A DNA stretch of 64,000 nt from Methylobacter sp. (GTDB lineage: Bacteria; Pseudomonadota; Gammaproteobacteria; Methylococcales; Methylomonadaceae): positions 20,438 through 84,437 of the forward strand of contig JAQUOU010000014.1 in NCBI GenBank assembly GCA_028716975.1, written 5' to 3'. The notes beneath the pieces are model-generated. The model made no database searches. It saw nothing but the letters and a program-made list of their open reading frames with translations, and was not told where the DNA came from. How positions within the stretch are numbered: the stretch's first letter is position 1; every line of letters begins with the position of its first letter. Made by a program: the position numbers and the translations under genes. Shown piece after piece: positions 55,542 through 64,000 of this stretch.

Positions 55542-57182
55542 TCAATCCATGATGCGGGAAGCCGTCAGGACAATATCCGCCCTGGCCCAAGCCTTCTTGA
55601 ACCGTTGTCTTACCTCACCGGCTCCAGCGATTTTATTTTGTGCTTCAAGACTTTTCATCAGACCGAATAGGGACCAGCCATTCTCGCGATTTTTTTGCAA
55701 ATCTTCACGATAAACCTGTTCAGCCTCGTGAGGTTTGCCGGCTTGCAAAAGCACTGCGCCCAAAGACTGGCGAACCGGGAAATACCAGGCGGAAGGCTCA
55801 TCATAACGCAGCTTGTCTTCGAGGATTACCGACTGTTTCAGATAGCCGATTGCAGTAACCGTATCGTTCCGTTTCGCCGCCAGTTCACCTTCCAGAACTG
55901 CTATGGCAATATCCAGAATTTGGGTCATGGCATGCCTGTCCCAGAAAGTTAATTTTTGTACCGCCGGTTCTTTGGCAATAGCCTTTAAGGTATTTAGTTC
56001 GTTATTTGCCTGTTCAAGCTTTCCTTTAGCCAGAAAAGCATAGCAACGCGCATAGTGCCGAATCGCATTGGCAAATCGCAGGTCTGACTCAGGAGCCGGT
56101 TGCTGTAGTATGTCATCCCATTTACCAAACCGCACTTGAGCGTAAAAAGGCATTACAAAATAATACTCCAGACCACCCATTCCGGGTTGATGCATCGCTT
56201 TGATATCGATATGCGCCGCTGTCGAGCGAGCCGCTTCAATCGCCCCAACGCTGTATCCCTGATTAGCGGCGGCAACGCTCAGAAAATGATGATTATGCGG
56301 AACATATACCAGGGGATAAATGCCTTCACTGTGATGATCATGCAGGTAAGTGTGATCCACGGATACGGCTTTCCGGTTAGCTTCAGCCGCTTTGTCATAA
56401 AGCCCGGAACGAATATAGATGTGCGCCGGCATATGCACCATATGGCCTGCTCCCGGCATTAAATCACCTAATCTATCGGCACTCGCCAAAGCACGTTCAG
56501 GATGTTCGGATGCCTCAACAGCATGAATATAAAAATGGTTTGCACCGGGATTTAGCGGGGCAATTCTCAGTGCGCTTTCCAGCGCAGTAACAATTTCCGC
56601 GGTCCACGGCTTCGGTTTGCCTGTGGCCGTCCAGTAATCCCAAGGGTGTTGATTCATTAGTGCATCAGCGTATAGCGTAGCCGCTTCGGCATTATCAGGA
56701 TAGCTTCTGGCGACTTCCCTCATGGCATCCGCATAAGCTTTGTCTAATGCAGAACGGTCGGTTACCGGCTTGGATTCATAGCGTTTTGCCAAAGCGTTAA
56801 TCAAGGCTTTTTCGATACCGCTGGTTTTCGCCTGGAGTTGCACGGCATGTTGAACAGAATTAAAAGCTTCGGCTATCGCCCCATCCTCCATTTTTGCGTT
56901 GATATTAGGCCCTAGAGCATAAGCAATGCCCCAATAACACATGGCGCAATTAGTATCGAATTGTGCCGCCTGCCTGAAGGAACGGATTGATTCTTGATGA
57001 TTGAACGCGTAAGACCATCTTAATCCCTGGTCAAAATACCGTTGAGCCAGTTCATCGTCAGTAGTTATCGGGAAGTGATGATTGCCAAGATTATCCTGCA
57101 ACTTAACTGACGGCGTATTAGCACATCCCGTTAATAGCGCCATTATGAGGCACAAAATGCTTGTTTGTATTTTCATTGTCAT
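55542..57182 (-). CDS. TPR-repeat lipoprotein
   Basis: A 546-residue predicted lipoprotein (LLTGC, C20). Segments such as LAQRYFDQGLRWSYAFNHQESIRSFRQAA, CAMCYWGIAYALGPNIN and AGHMVHMPAHIYIRSGLYDKA form helical repeats throughout. The two-Cys CAMCYWG and the HMPAHIY stretch recur in a large family of uncharacterised bacterial TPR proteins. Role unknown. The third codon is also Met, so the start may be 57176. Confidence 0.8.
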   Translation of the reverse strand: MTMKIQTSILCLIMALLTGCANTPSVKLQDNLGNHHFPITTDDELAQRYFDQGLRWSYAFNHQESIRSFRQAAQFDTNCAMCYWGIAYALGPNINAKMEDGAIAEAFNSVQHAVQLQAKTSGIEKALINALAKRYESKPVTDRSALDKAYADAMREVARSYPDNAEAATLYADALMNQHPWDYWTATGKPKPWTAEIVTALESALRIAPLNPGANHFYIHAVEASEHPERALASADRLGDLMPGAGHMVHMPAHIYIRSGLYDKAAEANRKAVSVDHTYLHDHHSEGIYPLVYVPHNHHFLSVAAANQGYSVGAIEAARSTAAHIDIKAMHQPGMGGLEYYFVMPFYAQVRFGKWDDILQQPAPESDLRFANAIRHYARCYAFLAKGKLEQANNELNTLKAIAKEPAVQKLTFWDRHAMTQILDIAIAVLEGELAAKRNDTVTAIGYLKQSVILEDKLRYDEPSAWYFPVRQSLGAVLLQAGKPHEAEQVYREDLQKNRENGWSLFGLMKSLEAQNKIAGAGEVRQRFKKAWARADIVLTASRIMD

Positions 57183-57481
57183 ACCACCTGAGTTGCGTAA
57201 CTCCTCATTTCTGCCCTTCTCCGTAAGCTTCTTGATCGAAGCTAATTAAGGCAAAATAAGAATAATTGTAAAAATATGATGAGGTCAATATTTCCTAATA
57301 AATTGGATACCTATACGAAAAATATTGCTGAATATAACCTGGCGTCTTAGCTTATTATAATCTTCAACCGTTAAAAACCATCCTGCTCTTGTATCTCCAG
57401 TGCTTGCAATCTTTATGACCTTAATTTTCAAGCATATTTAAAAAGTTGCAATTGCTTCTCACAATTAAATTAGACTGGATC

Positions 57482-58648
57482 ATGTCCATTAAAAAAACGC
57501 GTTATACCCGGGAAACCCCGGTAGGATTTCTTGAACGGGCAGGGGTAAATTATTATCGCCGCCTCGCCGAAAGCGTCGATTCCAAGTCCCCCGATTCTGT
57601 CGAAGATGAATCTTTACAATTCTTATCCATTCTCATAACCGATTATGCGGCCATTATCGCTTTCTTTATTGGTGTTGGGAGTTCCATACCCGCGGTAGTG
57701 CTGGAATGGCAATATGCTGAAAAAATGGATTTTTATCACTATATTGCTCTACAAATCGGCATTGGACTACTCTTTCTGCTGGTTGAACTTGTACTTTTAT
57801 ACTGGTTGGGGCTTAAAACCGTTCATAGTGTCGCGTGCTTGACTCGACACCATCAAGCGGATGATGAATCACTGCTACCGGGCGATGATACCGTTGCCAA
57901 TCTATTGGCTCGCGCCGCCCTGGAATTGCCTGATCCGGTGATTCGTTATCTGGGTATCGACCCGTTAAAATATATTTCCAGATCGAGACTACTGGTTATT
58001 GGTGCTCTCTATAAACTAAAAGTTATTTTATCCAGCTTGGTCGTCAAATTTTTGCTTACCCGCATGGCCGGTAAATTAGGCTTGCGCGCCAGTTTCAGTT
58101 GGGTAGCGATTCCTATTACGGGTATTTGGGATGCCATTGTGATTTACCGGGTCGTAAAGGAGGCCAGATTAAGACTGTTCGGTTATCGTTTAGCGCATTA
58201 TATAATTGAAGACGTTGTAACCCCTGAGTTCGCCGCAAGCCTCTCATCAAAAGCCAAAGAAGGCGCGGTTCGCGCCATTGCCACCATGATGGTGCTGACG
58301 CAAAATCATCATCCGAATATGTTGATGCTGCTGTTCAAAATCAGCGATCACTTCGCCGTTCAGGATCACAACGGCTATGATGACTGGCAGGTATTTCTTG
58401 ATTTGCTTGATGAAGTCTCTATCGATGAGCGTTATTTTTTGCTGGATTTACTCAGCATTGCCGCGATTTTCGATGGCCGCCTGTCGCCCCTGGAAAAGCG
58501 TTTACTGCCTGAAGCGTTCGGGAATTTAAACGCGATTTATATGGAGCGCATCCAATCCCTGAAAAAATGCCTGGTAAGCGGTCATATTCATGCTGCAAAA
58601 GCATTATGCCAACTAAATTACCGGCCCGAGTCTGCACTTTCAGCATGA
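57482..58648 (+). CDS. uncharacterised membrane protein
   Basis: About 388 residues and no family that I can name with confidence; it may belong to the LBF_2804-type proteins. Hydrophobic helices appear near 57-80, 93-125, 188-205 and 215-235. Between them is a soluble stretch (TRHHQADDESLLPGDDTVAN), and the C-terminal ~150 residues look soluble and helical. The frame is open from 57446, but ATG 57482 (MSIKKTRYTRETPVGF) is the better start by its basic N-terminus. It stands alone, between a TPR gene and a repeat cluster. Confidence 0.6.
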   Translation: MSIKKTRYTRETPVGFLERAGVNYYRRLAESVDSKSPDSVEDESLQFLSILITDYAAIIAFFIGVGSSIPAVVLEWQYAEKMDFYHYIALQIGIGLLFLLVELVLLYWLGLKTVHSVACLTRHHQADDESLLPGDDTVANLLARAALELPDPVIRYLGIDPLKYISRSRLLVIGALYKLKVILSSLVVKFLLTRMAGKLGLRASFSWVAIPITGIWDAIVIYRVVKEARLRLFGYRLAHYIIEDVVTPEFAASLSSKAKEGAVRAIATMMVLTQNHHPNMLMLLFKISDHFAVQDHNGYDDWQVFLDLLDEVSIDERYFLLDLLSIAAIFDGRLSPLEKRLLPEAFGNLNAIYMERIQSLKKCLVSGHIHAAKALCQLNYRPESALSA

Positions 58649-58976
58649 AAGAAACCACATTACTTTAGGAAGTTCTGAATAAATTGATGCCGTTCATGCC
58701 CTTCGGCTATGCTCAGGAGAGCGTTCGACAGGGCTCTCCTGAGCATAGCCGAAGGGCTCACCACGAACGGAATTAACATAGTGTCCTGCGCATAGACCAA
58801 GGGCTCACAAAGAATGGAATCAACAGCGCTCTCCTGAGCCTAGTCGAAGGGTTACCGTTCGTCCTGAGCCCTTCGATAAACTCAGGAGAGCCTTGTCGAA
58901 GGAAGCTTGTCGAAGGAAACTTGTCGAAGGAAACTTGTCGAAGGAAGCCTGGCTAAGAATTTATTCTGAGTTACCT
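58649..58976. repeat. REP-like repeat cluster with a 24-bp inverted repeat and a 14-bp tandem
   Basis: A perfect 24-bp inverted repeat spans 58699-58722 and 58733-58756 (left arm begins CCCTTCGGCTATGC). Further units follow to about 58890. Then a 14-bp unit, CTTGTCGAAGGAAG with small changes, is repeated four times (starts 58892, 58906, 58920, 58934). No gene lies here; parC ends at its right edge. Confidence 0.85.
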
Positions 58977-61229
58977 TTAGCTGGTAATTTTTGTTACGCT
59001 CTCGCACTCCAGGCTATCCACTCGCTGAAAGCCTCTGGGTAAAGCCAGGCCTCTATTGGCGCGGTTGCCGGAGTAATGTGCTATATCCGCGCCTTTAAGC
59101 GCTAACTGCCGTTTACCTGCAATGACTTTTAATTGCCCGTTTTCGGGTATTGCCACAGCCGAAACAACGAAATCTTTACCGGCAGCCAAATCCGCGGCTG
59201 GAATCTGTATCAGTTTATTGCCTTTGCCTTTTACCAGTGCCGGCAATTCAATCACAGGAAAAATCAATAACCGGCCTTGCAAAGTTACCACGGCGAGCAA
59301 ATCAGATTCGTTTTGTACAGGCGCAGGCTTAATCACTTTTGCGATTTCAGGCAGGGTGATCAGCAGCTTGCCGGCTTTATTTTTACTTAACAATTCTTTT
59401 AGTTGAACCCTGAAACCATAACCGGCATTACTGGCAAGCACATACCAGTCATCGGAATTTCCGGCAAGCAGGTGGAGAAATAATGAGCCTGCCGGTGGAT
59501 TGAGCCGTCCCGTTAACGGTTCACCCTGAGTTCTGGCCGAAGGTAAATCATGCGCGGACGTGCTGTAAGCGCGGCCCGTCGAATCCAGGATATAAACCGG
59601 CTGGGTTGAGCGGCACTTTACGGCATCCAGAAAGCTGTCGCCGGAACGATAGCTCAGGCTTGCAACCTCAATATCATGACCTTTTGCCGCTCTTATCCAG
59701 CCTTTTTGCGACAGGATAACGGTTAAGGGTTCATTGCTTATCAATGCCGTTGTTTCCAGAGCCTGCGCAGCCTCTCTGGCAACAATAGGCGAGCGGCGGT
59801 CATCGCCGTATTTTTGGGCGTCACTTTCGAGTTCTTTTTTAATCAGCCGGTTTAATAACCGCTGCGAGCCCAATATTTTTTCCAGCGCAGCCCGTTCCTT
59901 TTCCAGTTCATTCTGCTCGCCGCGAATTTTCATTTCTTCCAGCCTGGCCAGATGTCTTAATTTTAATTCCAGTATCGCTTCAGCCTGAACATCGGTGAGC
60001 CCAAAGCGCTGCATCAACACGGGCTTGGGATTATCTTCACTGCGAATAATGGCAATAACCTCATCAATATTCAGGTAGGCAATCAGCAAGCCGGCGAGAA
60101 TATGCAATCTTGCCAGCACTTTATCCAGACGAAACTGCAAGCGGCGCCTGACTGTTTCGGTACGAAACGCCAGCCATTCAACCAGAATATCCTTAAGATT
60201 TTTAACCTTGGGCCGGCCATCCATGCCGATCATATTCATATTGACGCGATAGCTTTTTTCCAGCTCCGTGGTGGCAAACAAATGCGACATGACCGAATCC
60301 GCATCTATGCGTTTTGACTTTGGAATAATTAGCAGGCGGGTGGGATTCTCATGATCGGACTCATCACGCAAATCCTCAATCATCGGCAGCTTTTTCGCCA
60401 GCATTTGCGCGGCTATCTGCTCCATTAATTTTGCTCCGGAAACCTGGTGGGGCAAAGCGGTAATGACGATGGTGCCGTCCTCCTGCTCGTATTTGGCGCG
60501 CATTTTTATTGAGCCGCCGCCGTTGATATACATTTTTTGAATGTCATCGGCTGAGGTGATGATTTCCGCAGGGGTCGGGTAATCCGGGCCTTTGATGTGG
60601 CTGAATAGCGTTGCCAGGGTGCTGTCAGGATCGTCCAGTAACTGAATGCAGGCGCCGGCGACTTCGCGAAGATTATGCGGCGGAATATCGGTTGCCATGC
60701 CGACGGCGATTCCCATCGTGCCGTTCAGCAATATATTAGGCAATCTGGCCGGTAACAGCACCGGCTCTTTCATGGTGCCGTCAAAATTATCCGACCATTC
60801 CACAGTGCCTTGCCCCAATTCGCTTAGCAGAGTCTGCGCATAGGCGGTCAGGCGCGATTCGGTATAACGCATAGCGGCAAAGGATTTGGGATCATCGGGC
60901 GAGCCCCAGTTGCCCTGGCCGTCAATTAATGGGTAACGGTAGGAAAAATCCTGCGCCATCAACACCATGGCTTCATAGCAGGCAGAATCGCCGTGCGGAT
61001 GATATTTACCCAGCACGTCGCCGACGGTTCTGGCCGATTTTTTATACTTGGCCAGGGCTGTCAAACCCAGTTCGGACATCGCGTAAACGATGCGCCGCTG
61101 CACCGGTTTCAAGCCATCGGCAATATGAGGCAGAGCACGGTCGAGAATGACATACATGGAATAATCCAGGTAGGCCTTCTCGGCAAAGTCCTTTAACGGC
61201 AGTTGTTCGTAGTTTTCCTGTATGCCCAC
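58977..61229 (-). CDS. parC: DNA topoisomerase IV subunit A
   Basis: ParC, 750 residues, unlinks daughter chromosomes together with ParE (not in this window). The catalytic tyrosine Y122 lies in [12 protein letters not shown]. The quinolone-resistance region reads [14 protein letters not shown], with the susceptible Ser (S82) and Glu (E86) equivalent to E. coli S80/E84. [20 protein letters not shown] at the start and [14 protein letters not shown] support ParC over GyrA. The C-terminal domain is present to the end. It starts 2 bp after the thioesterase stop. Confidence 0.96.
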   Translation of the reverse strand: MGIQENYEQLPLKDFAEKAYLDYSMYVILDRALPHIADGLKPVQRRIVYAMSELGLTALAKYKKSARTVGDVLGKYHPHGDSACYEAMVLMAQDFSYRYPLIDGQGNWGSPDDPKSFAAMRYTESRLTAYAQTLLSELGQGTVEWSDNFDGTMKEPVLLPARLPNILLNGTMGIAVGMATDIPPHNLREVAGACIQLLDDPDSTLATLFSHIKGPDYPTPAEIITSADDIQKMYINGGGSIKMRAKYEQEDGTIVITALPHQVSGAKLMEQIAAQMLAKKLPMIEDLRDESDHENPTRLLIIPKSKRIDADSVMSHLFATTELEKSYRVNMNMIGMDGRPKVKNLKDILVEWLAFRTETVRRRLQFRLDKVLARLHILAGLLIAYLNIDEVIAIIRSEDNPKPVLMQRFGLTDVQAEAILELKLRHLARLEEMKIRGEQNELEKERAALEKILGSQRLLNRLIKKELESDAQKYGDDRRSPIVAREAAQALETTALISNEPLTVILSQKGWIRAAKGHDIEVASLSYRSGDSFLDAVKCRSTQPVYILDSTGRAYSTSAHDLPSARTQGEPLTGRLNPPAGSLFLHLLAGNSDDWYVLASNAGYGFRVQLKELLSKNKAGKLLITLPEIAKVIKPAPVQNESDLLAVVTLQGRLLIFPVIELPALVKGKGNKLIQIPAADLAAGKDFVVSAVAIPENGQLKVIAGKRQLALKGADIAHYSGNRANRGLALPRGFQRVDSLECESVTKITS

Positions 61230-61231
61230 AA

Positions 61232-61729
61232 TTACAATTCATCCTCTGGTACATCAACATGCAGGGCTCGGGTTCTTTCAAGGCTTTCCTCGCGCATTGT
61301 CTTGCGCATTTCCGCCGCTGCAAATAAGCGTTTTTCTACTTCGTTGTCCAGTTGCAGTTTTGGCGCTTCCACTGAGTGCCCATGACCGTCAACCGCCACC
61401 ATCGTAAAATAACAGGAAGTCGTATGTCTTTTTTCTTCCGTTCGTAAATCTTCGGCAACCACTCTAACCCCGATTTCCATCGATGAACGGCCTACATGAT
61501 TGACATGGGCATAAAAAGTCACCAGTTCACCGACATTCACCTGCTGCTTAAAGAAAACCTGGTCCAGCGCCGCCGTCACTACATAATTTTTACAATACTT
61601 CGCCGCACAGGCATAAGCCACCTGATCCAGCAGCTTCAATAAAGAACCGCCATGCACATTACCGGAAAAATTAGCCATATCCGGTGTCATCAGCACGGTC
61701 ATTGTTAGGGATTTCTCTTGTTTATTCAT
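61232..61729 (-). CDS. acyl-CoA thioesterase, YciA/BACH-like hotdog fold
   Basis: A 165-residue cytosolic enzyme that hydrolyses acyl-CoA. Signatures: [21 protein letters not shown] (hotdog helix with the catalytic region) and the downstream [16 protein letters not shown]. The C-terminal helix is charged. It is the first of a two-gene unit with parC. Confidence 0.9.
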   Translation of the reverse strand: MNKQEKSLTMTVLMTPDMANFSGNVHGGSLLKLLDQVAYACAAKYCKNYVVTAALDQVFFKQQVNVGELVTFYAHVNHVGRSSMEIGVRVVAEDLRTEEKRHTTSCYFTMVAVDGHGHSVEAPKLQLDNEVEKRLFAAAEMRKTMREESLERTRALHVDVPEDEL

Positions 61730-61843
61730 TTAAATGTAATTGATATTAAGTTTACGTCTTTTCCCACTATAAATTGTAATTCAATGTGGGGTTCCAGCTT
61801 CCCGAGTTTGCAAAGCCGGGGCTCCGGCGTCTGCATTTGCACG

Positions 61844-62221
61844 TTATTTCTTAATGATAAGTATATTCTCGATAGCGCCTTGAAAGATTGTATCGTAAGT
61901 TACAAGGCACAGGTTTTCATATTTAGCCTGGGCGATAAGCAAGCGATCAAAAGGATCTTTATGGCAGTCGGCCAATTCAAGACTGGTTTGGACATGATAA
62001 GGCGTTATATTCAACCATTGAAAGCCTTGTGCTTCGATATCCTCGGCAATCTTCATCGAGGGCAGAGCCATTTTGCCCAGACCGTATTTTATTGCCATCT
62101 CCCATAGCGAAACCGGGCTGACAATTGCGCCTTCGGATTGAATACGCTCAATGGCGGGGCGGTCTCTAATTTCGCCCATCAGCCAGTCATAAACAATACA
62201 GGTATCAAGCAGCAGACGCAT
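61844..62221 (-). CDS. PIN-domain toxin (VapC-like)
   Basis: A predicted RNase of 125 residues. The acidic residues of the PIN active site are present: D6 (MRLLLDTCIVYDW), E41 (SLWEMAIKYGLGKM), D92 (HKDPFDRLLIAQA) and D110 (LVTYD). ATG 62221 follows AGGAG at suitable spacing; a longer frame to 62356 would overlap the antitoxin almost fully. It overlaps the antitoxin 3' end by 17 bp, as toxin-antitoxin pairs do. Confidence 0.9.
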   Translation of the reverse strand: MRLLLDTCIVYDWLMGEIRDRPAIERIQSEGAIVSPVSLWEMAIKYGLGKMALPSMKIAEDIEAQGFQWLNITPYHVQTSLELADCHKDPFDRLLIAQAKYENLCLVTYDTIFQGAIENILIIKK

Positions 62222-62456
62222 CATCCGCTCCTGAAAATAAACGTTCGACTTGAACGTTGGTTTCAGGAGAATTCCAGCCGCCCACATAGGTAATTTGACC
62301 CTTCCATGCGCCGGGCAAATTAACCTTGGGAGCTGAATATTTGACGATTTTAGCAACCGGCAAGCCGTTGCGGGCTATCAACACTTCTTCGCCTTGCTCG
62401 GCCGCTGCGATCAAACTGGACAAACGGTTTTTGGCCTCCAGCATATTTACTTGCAT
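62205..62456 (-). CDS. Phd/YefM-type antitoxin
   Basis: 83 residues. MQVNMLEAKNRLSSLIAAAE and GEEVLIARNGLPVAKIV form the Phd-fold DNA-binding half; the C-terminal half would bind the toxin. It precedes the PIN toxin and presumably represses the pair through the palindrome 19 bp upstream of its start. Confidence 0.9.
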   Translation of the reverse strand: MQVNMLEAKNRLSSLIAAAEQGEEVLIARNGLPVAKIVKYSAPKVNLPGAWKGQITYVGGWNSPETNVQVERLFSGADDASAA

Positions 62457-62474
62457 GATAATTACCTTAATCTA

Positions 62475-62496
62475 GATTAGCTAACGTTAGCCAATC
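62475..62496. promoter_or_regulatory. 22-bp palindromic operator of the toxin-antitoxin operon
   Basis: The centre GCTAACGTTAGC (62480-62491) is a perfect 12-bp palindrome; extending it to GATT...AATC gives 22 bp with one mismatched pair. It lies 18 bp before the antitoxin start, where Phd-type antitoxins bind. Confidence 0.7.
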
Positions 62497-62872
62497 ATAA
62501 GCGGATTGCTGTTTTGTTGTCAATTGATGTGTAAAAATCTGAATTTGATCCGCCCTGTTCAGTAATTAGTTTAAGTCGTTGCCGACCCTGTGAAAAGTAA
62601 TAAGATTTTTAAAACTGATCGGCTTAAATGGGCCAAAATCGGCCGATGAATAAGAATATATCAAGGTAAATGTTTTATTGCGTTGTTCAAAAACCGGCGA
62701 GTGGAATAGCGTGACATATATAACGAATAGCCGACTTAGCATTGCGATGCATCCATGCAGCTTATACGGGCTACGTAGTTTTACGGATATCCAGGCTGTT
62801 TTATGTTCTATACCATGCATACCGGTATGAAAAATTGCTTACTTAGACTGAATCAACCAAGGAGTATAACTT
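62497..62872. other. spacer before the VPxPA-CTERM gene
   Basis: No convincing gene. An 84-codon frame on the minus strand (62566-62820) has no ribosome site and no recognisable family. AAGGAG at 62859-62864 serves the next gene. Confidence 0.4.
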
Positions 62873-63613
62873 ATGAGTTTTTCAAGAAATGCATCGAATA
62901 AATGCAAAGCACTGGCGATTTCTATTCCCCTTGTAATTGCACCTTTCCCAATTTTTGCATCGACCTTCAACGCAGCCGCTGATTTTTCCTCGAGCAACGA
63001 TCCAAATTCCGTATGGAGTTATGGCTGGTCAGAAACTTTGGGTTCCACTCTCAACCTCTATTCCACCCCCGTAAGTCTTGGCGGTGTTGATGGGTGGTAT
63101 GACCCAGCCCATAATACTCAATATGCTCCTTTGGTTGCGCATAATGGCACAGCTAATGTTTTAGAACCTATACAGAATATAATTTTTCAGCCTGGCCAAC
63201 TCGGCGTGCATCCCGGCCTGAACAACGAGTACAGCGTCATCCGCTGGACTGCTCCTGATACCGGCGCTTATTCAGTTACTGCCAGTTTTATTGGAATTGA
63301 AAGTGCTACTACCGATGTGCATGTCCTGAATAACGGGAACTCGCTTTTCCAAGGTGCAATTGACGGCCTGGGCGACACAGCCCTATTTTCGCCCAGCACG
63401 ATTTCTGTAAATGCAGGCGATACCATCGATTTGGCTGTCGGGTATGGGTCCAATGGCAATTTATTTTCTGATACGACCGGCGTTTCCGCGACTATTAGCA
63501 GTGTGCCGATACCTGCAGCAATGTGGCTCTTTAGTTCCGCCCTGGCTGGCATATTTTTTTGCAGTAAGCGGAAATTAAAAGCATTCGATATGCTCAAGCA
63601 AGAGGTTATGTAA
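62873..63613 (+). CDS. exported protein with VPxPA/PEP-CTERM sorting signal
   Basis: 246 residues: signal peptide (about 1-30, ending near IFASTF), then a beta-rich central domain with a segment like SVIRWTAPDTGAYSVTASFIG (jelly-roll-like) and IDLAVGYGSNGN. The tail is VPIPAAMWLFSSALAGIFF followed by SKRKLK, the same class of sorting signal as the 3.1-kb protein. It is probably exported and processed by an exosortase encoded elsewhere. AAGGAG lies 8 bases before the ATG. Confidence 0.78.
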   Translation: MSFSRNASNKCKALAISIPLVIAPFPIFASTFNAAADFSSSNDPNSVWSYGWSETLGSTLNLYSTPVSLGGVDGWYDPAHNTQYAPLVAHNGTANVLEPIQNIIFQPGQLGVHPGLNNEYSVIRWTAPDTGAYSVTASFIGIESATTDVHVLNNGNSLFQGAIDGLGDTALFSPSTISVNAGDTIDLAVGYGSNGNLFSDTTGVSATISSVPIPAAMWLFSSALAGIFFCSKRKLKAFDMLKQEVM

Positions 63614-63901
63614 CTGACCCTTTGGCAAAAAAGATAAACCAACCCATTACCCATTCACTCACAATATGATCTGACAAGGTTTCTGATATTAACTCATGTG
63701 GACTTCCGTTTTGGATCGAGTTCACCCGGCCAATGTCAATTCATATGAGGTTACATTTTGAAGCCGTCAGATCAAGTTCAAAGTTTTACCTCCAAAGCGG
63801 TCACACCGATTTGCGCCTATTCCTCGAAGAACAAAATCAATATGGGGAACCTCTAAAAATTGCACTTCGACAAGCTCAGATACCGTCTTAAATTCATTTT
63901 T
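63614..63901. other. spacer, probably including the end of an IS110 element
   Basis: No gene is seen. The right part probably belongs to the non-coding end of the IS110-family element whose transposase stops at 63902; no clear boundary is visible. Confidence 0.35.
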
Positions 63902-64000
63902 TCAAGCGAAATTTGGATCAAATGGTTGACCTGATTTTAAGATGGCAAAGCTAAGATGAATAAGCTTACGCCTAGCGGCACAAACAATGGCTTTACCGTT
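63902..64000 (-). mobile_element. IS110/IS1111-family transposase, C-terminal end (cut by window edge)
   Basis: The minus strand reads GKAIVCAARRKLIHLSFAIL followed by KSGQPFDPNFA and a stop at 63902-63904. The RRKLIHLxFAxLKSGQPFDP pattern is the conserved C-terminus of IS110-type (Transposase_20) transposases. Only 32 residues are inside the window, so whether the element is intact cannot be said. Confidence 0.75.

Noticed and set aside
62566..62820. 84-codon minus-strand frame
   Set aside because: No ribosome site and no family resemblance; it lies in an A/T-rich spacer.

Overview
The window looks like chromosomal DNA of a gammaproteobacterium with moderate GC content. Evidence is a Gram-negative lipid A/KDO operon (exbB-exbD-lpxK-ycaR-kdsB), TrmJ, IscR, ParC, CysB-type and CysK proteins, and two proteins ending in the VPxPA variant of the PEP-CTERM sorting signal. 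Such signals are common in methanotroph-like Methylococcales, but no methane-oxidation gene is visible, so that placement is only a guess. There are no rRNA or tRNA genes.

Layout. 0-4 kb: end of a 3-hydroxyacyl-CoA dehydrogenase and fadE (beta-oxidation), then a VPxPA-CTERM DUF1566 protein. 4-13 kb: giant NAD-glutamate dehydrogenase behind a STAS/anti-sigma kinase pair, divergent from putA; together these oxidise proline to 2-oxoglutarate. 13-17 kb: zinc-ribbon membrane protein, amino acid permease, sulfide:quinone oxidoreductase. 17.4-25.8 kb, the most interesting part: CysB-like regulator, a serC remnant, serA, cysK, cysE, then a Family 2A encapsulin shell (SrpI type) whose 3' end overlaps a cysteine desulfurase with a long repetitive N-terminal cargo-loading region. 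Read together, serine synthesis, O-acetylserine synthesis, cysteine synthesis and an encapsulated cysteine desulfurase form one sulfur-handling locus, with sulfide oxidation next door. 26-27 kb: decayed IS3 element. 27-34 kb: HDOD-GAF-GGDEF protein, ABC exporter, lipoprotein hydrolase, DUF1772-like protein, suhB. 34-37 kb: trmJ and a short isc operon (iscR-iscS-iscA) behind a recognisable IscR-type promoter. 37-42 kb: exo/endonuclease-family protein, VanZ protein, rmlBDA. 42-48.7 kb (minus strand): prmB-aroC-MFS-exbB-exbD-lpxK-ycaR-kdsB. 48.9-58.6 kb: FliK-like protein, TPR proteins, ABC-class ATPase, acyltransferase/glycosyltransferase pair, uncharacterised membrane protein. 58.9-64 kb: parC, thioesterase, Phd-VapC type toxin-antitoxin with a palindromic operator, a second VPxPA-CTERM protein, and the cut end of an IS110-family transposase.

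Intergenic spaces carry many copies of a REP-like palindromic repeat (cores resembling CCGTTCGTGCTGAGC and TGTCGAAG). Several sit inside longer inverted repeats with locus-specific arms, and two have expanded into tandem arrays (24 bp x7; 14 bp x4). A separate 24-bp triplication lies inside kdsB.
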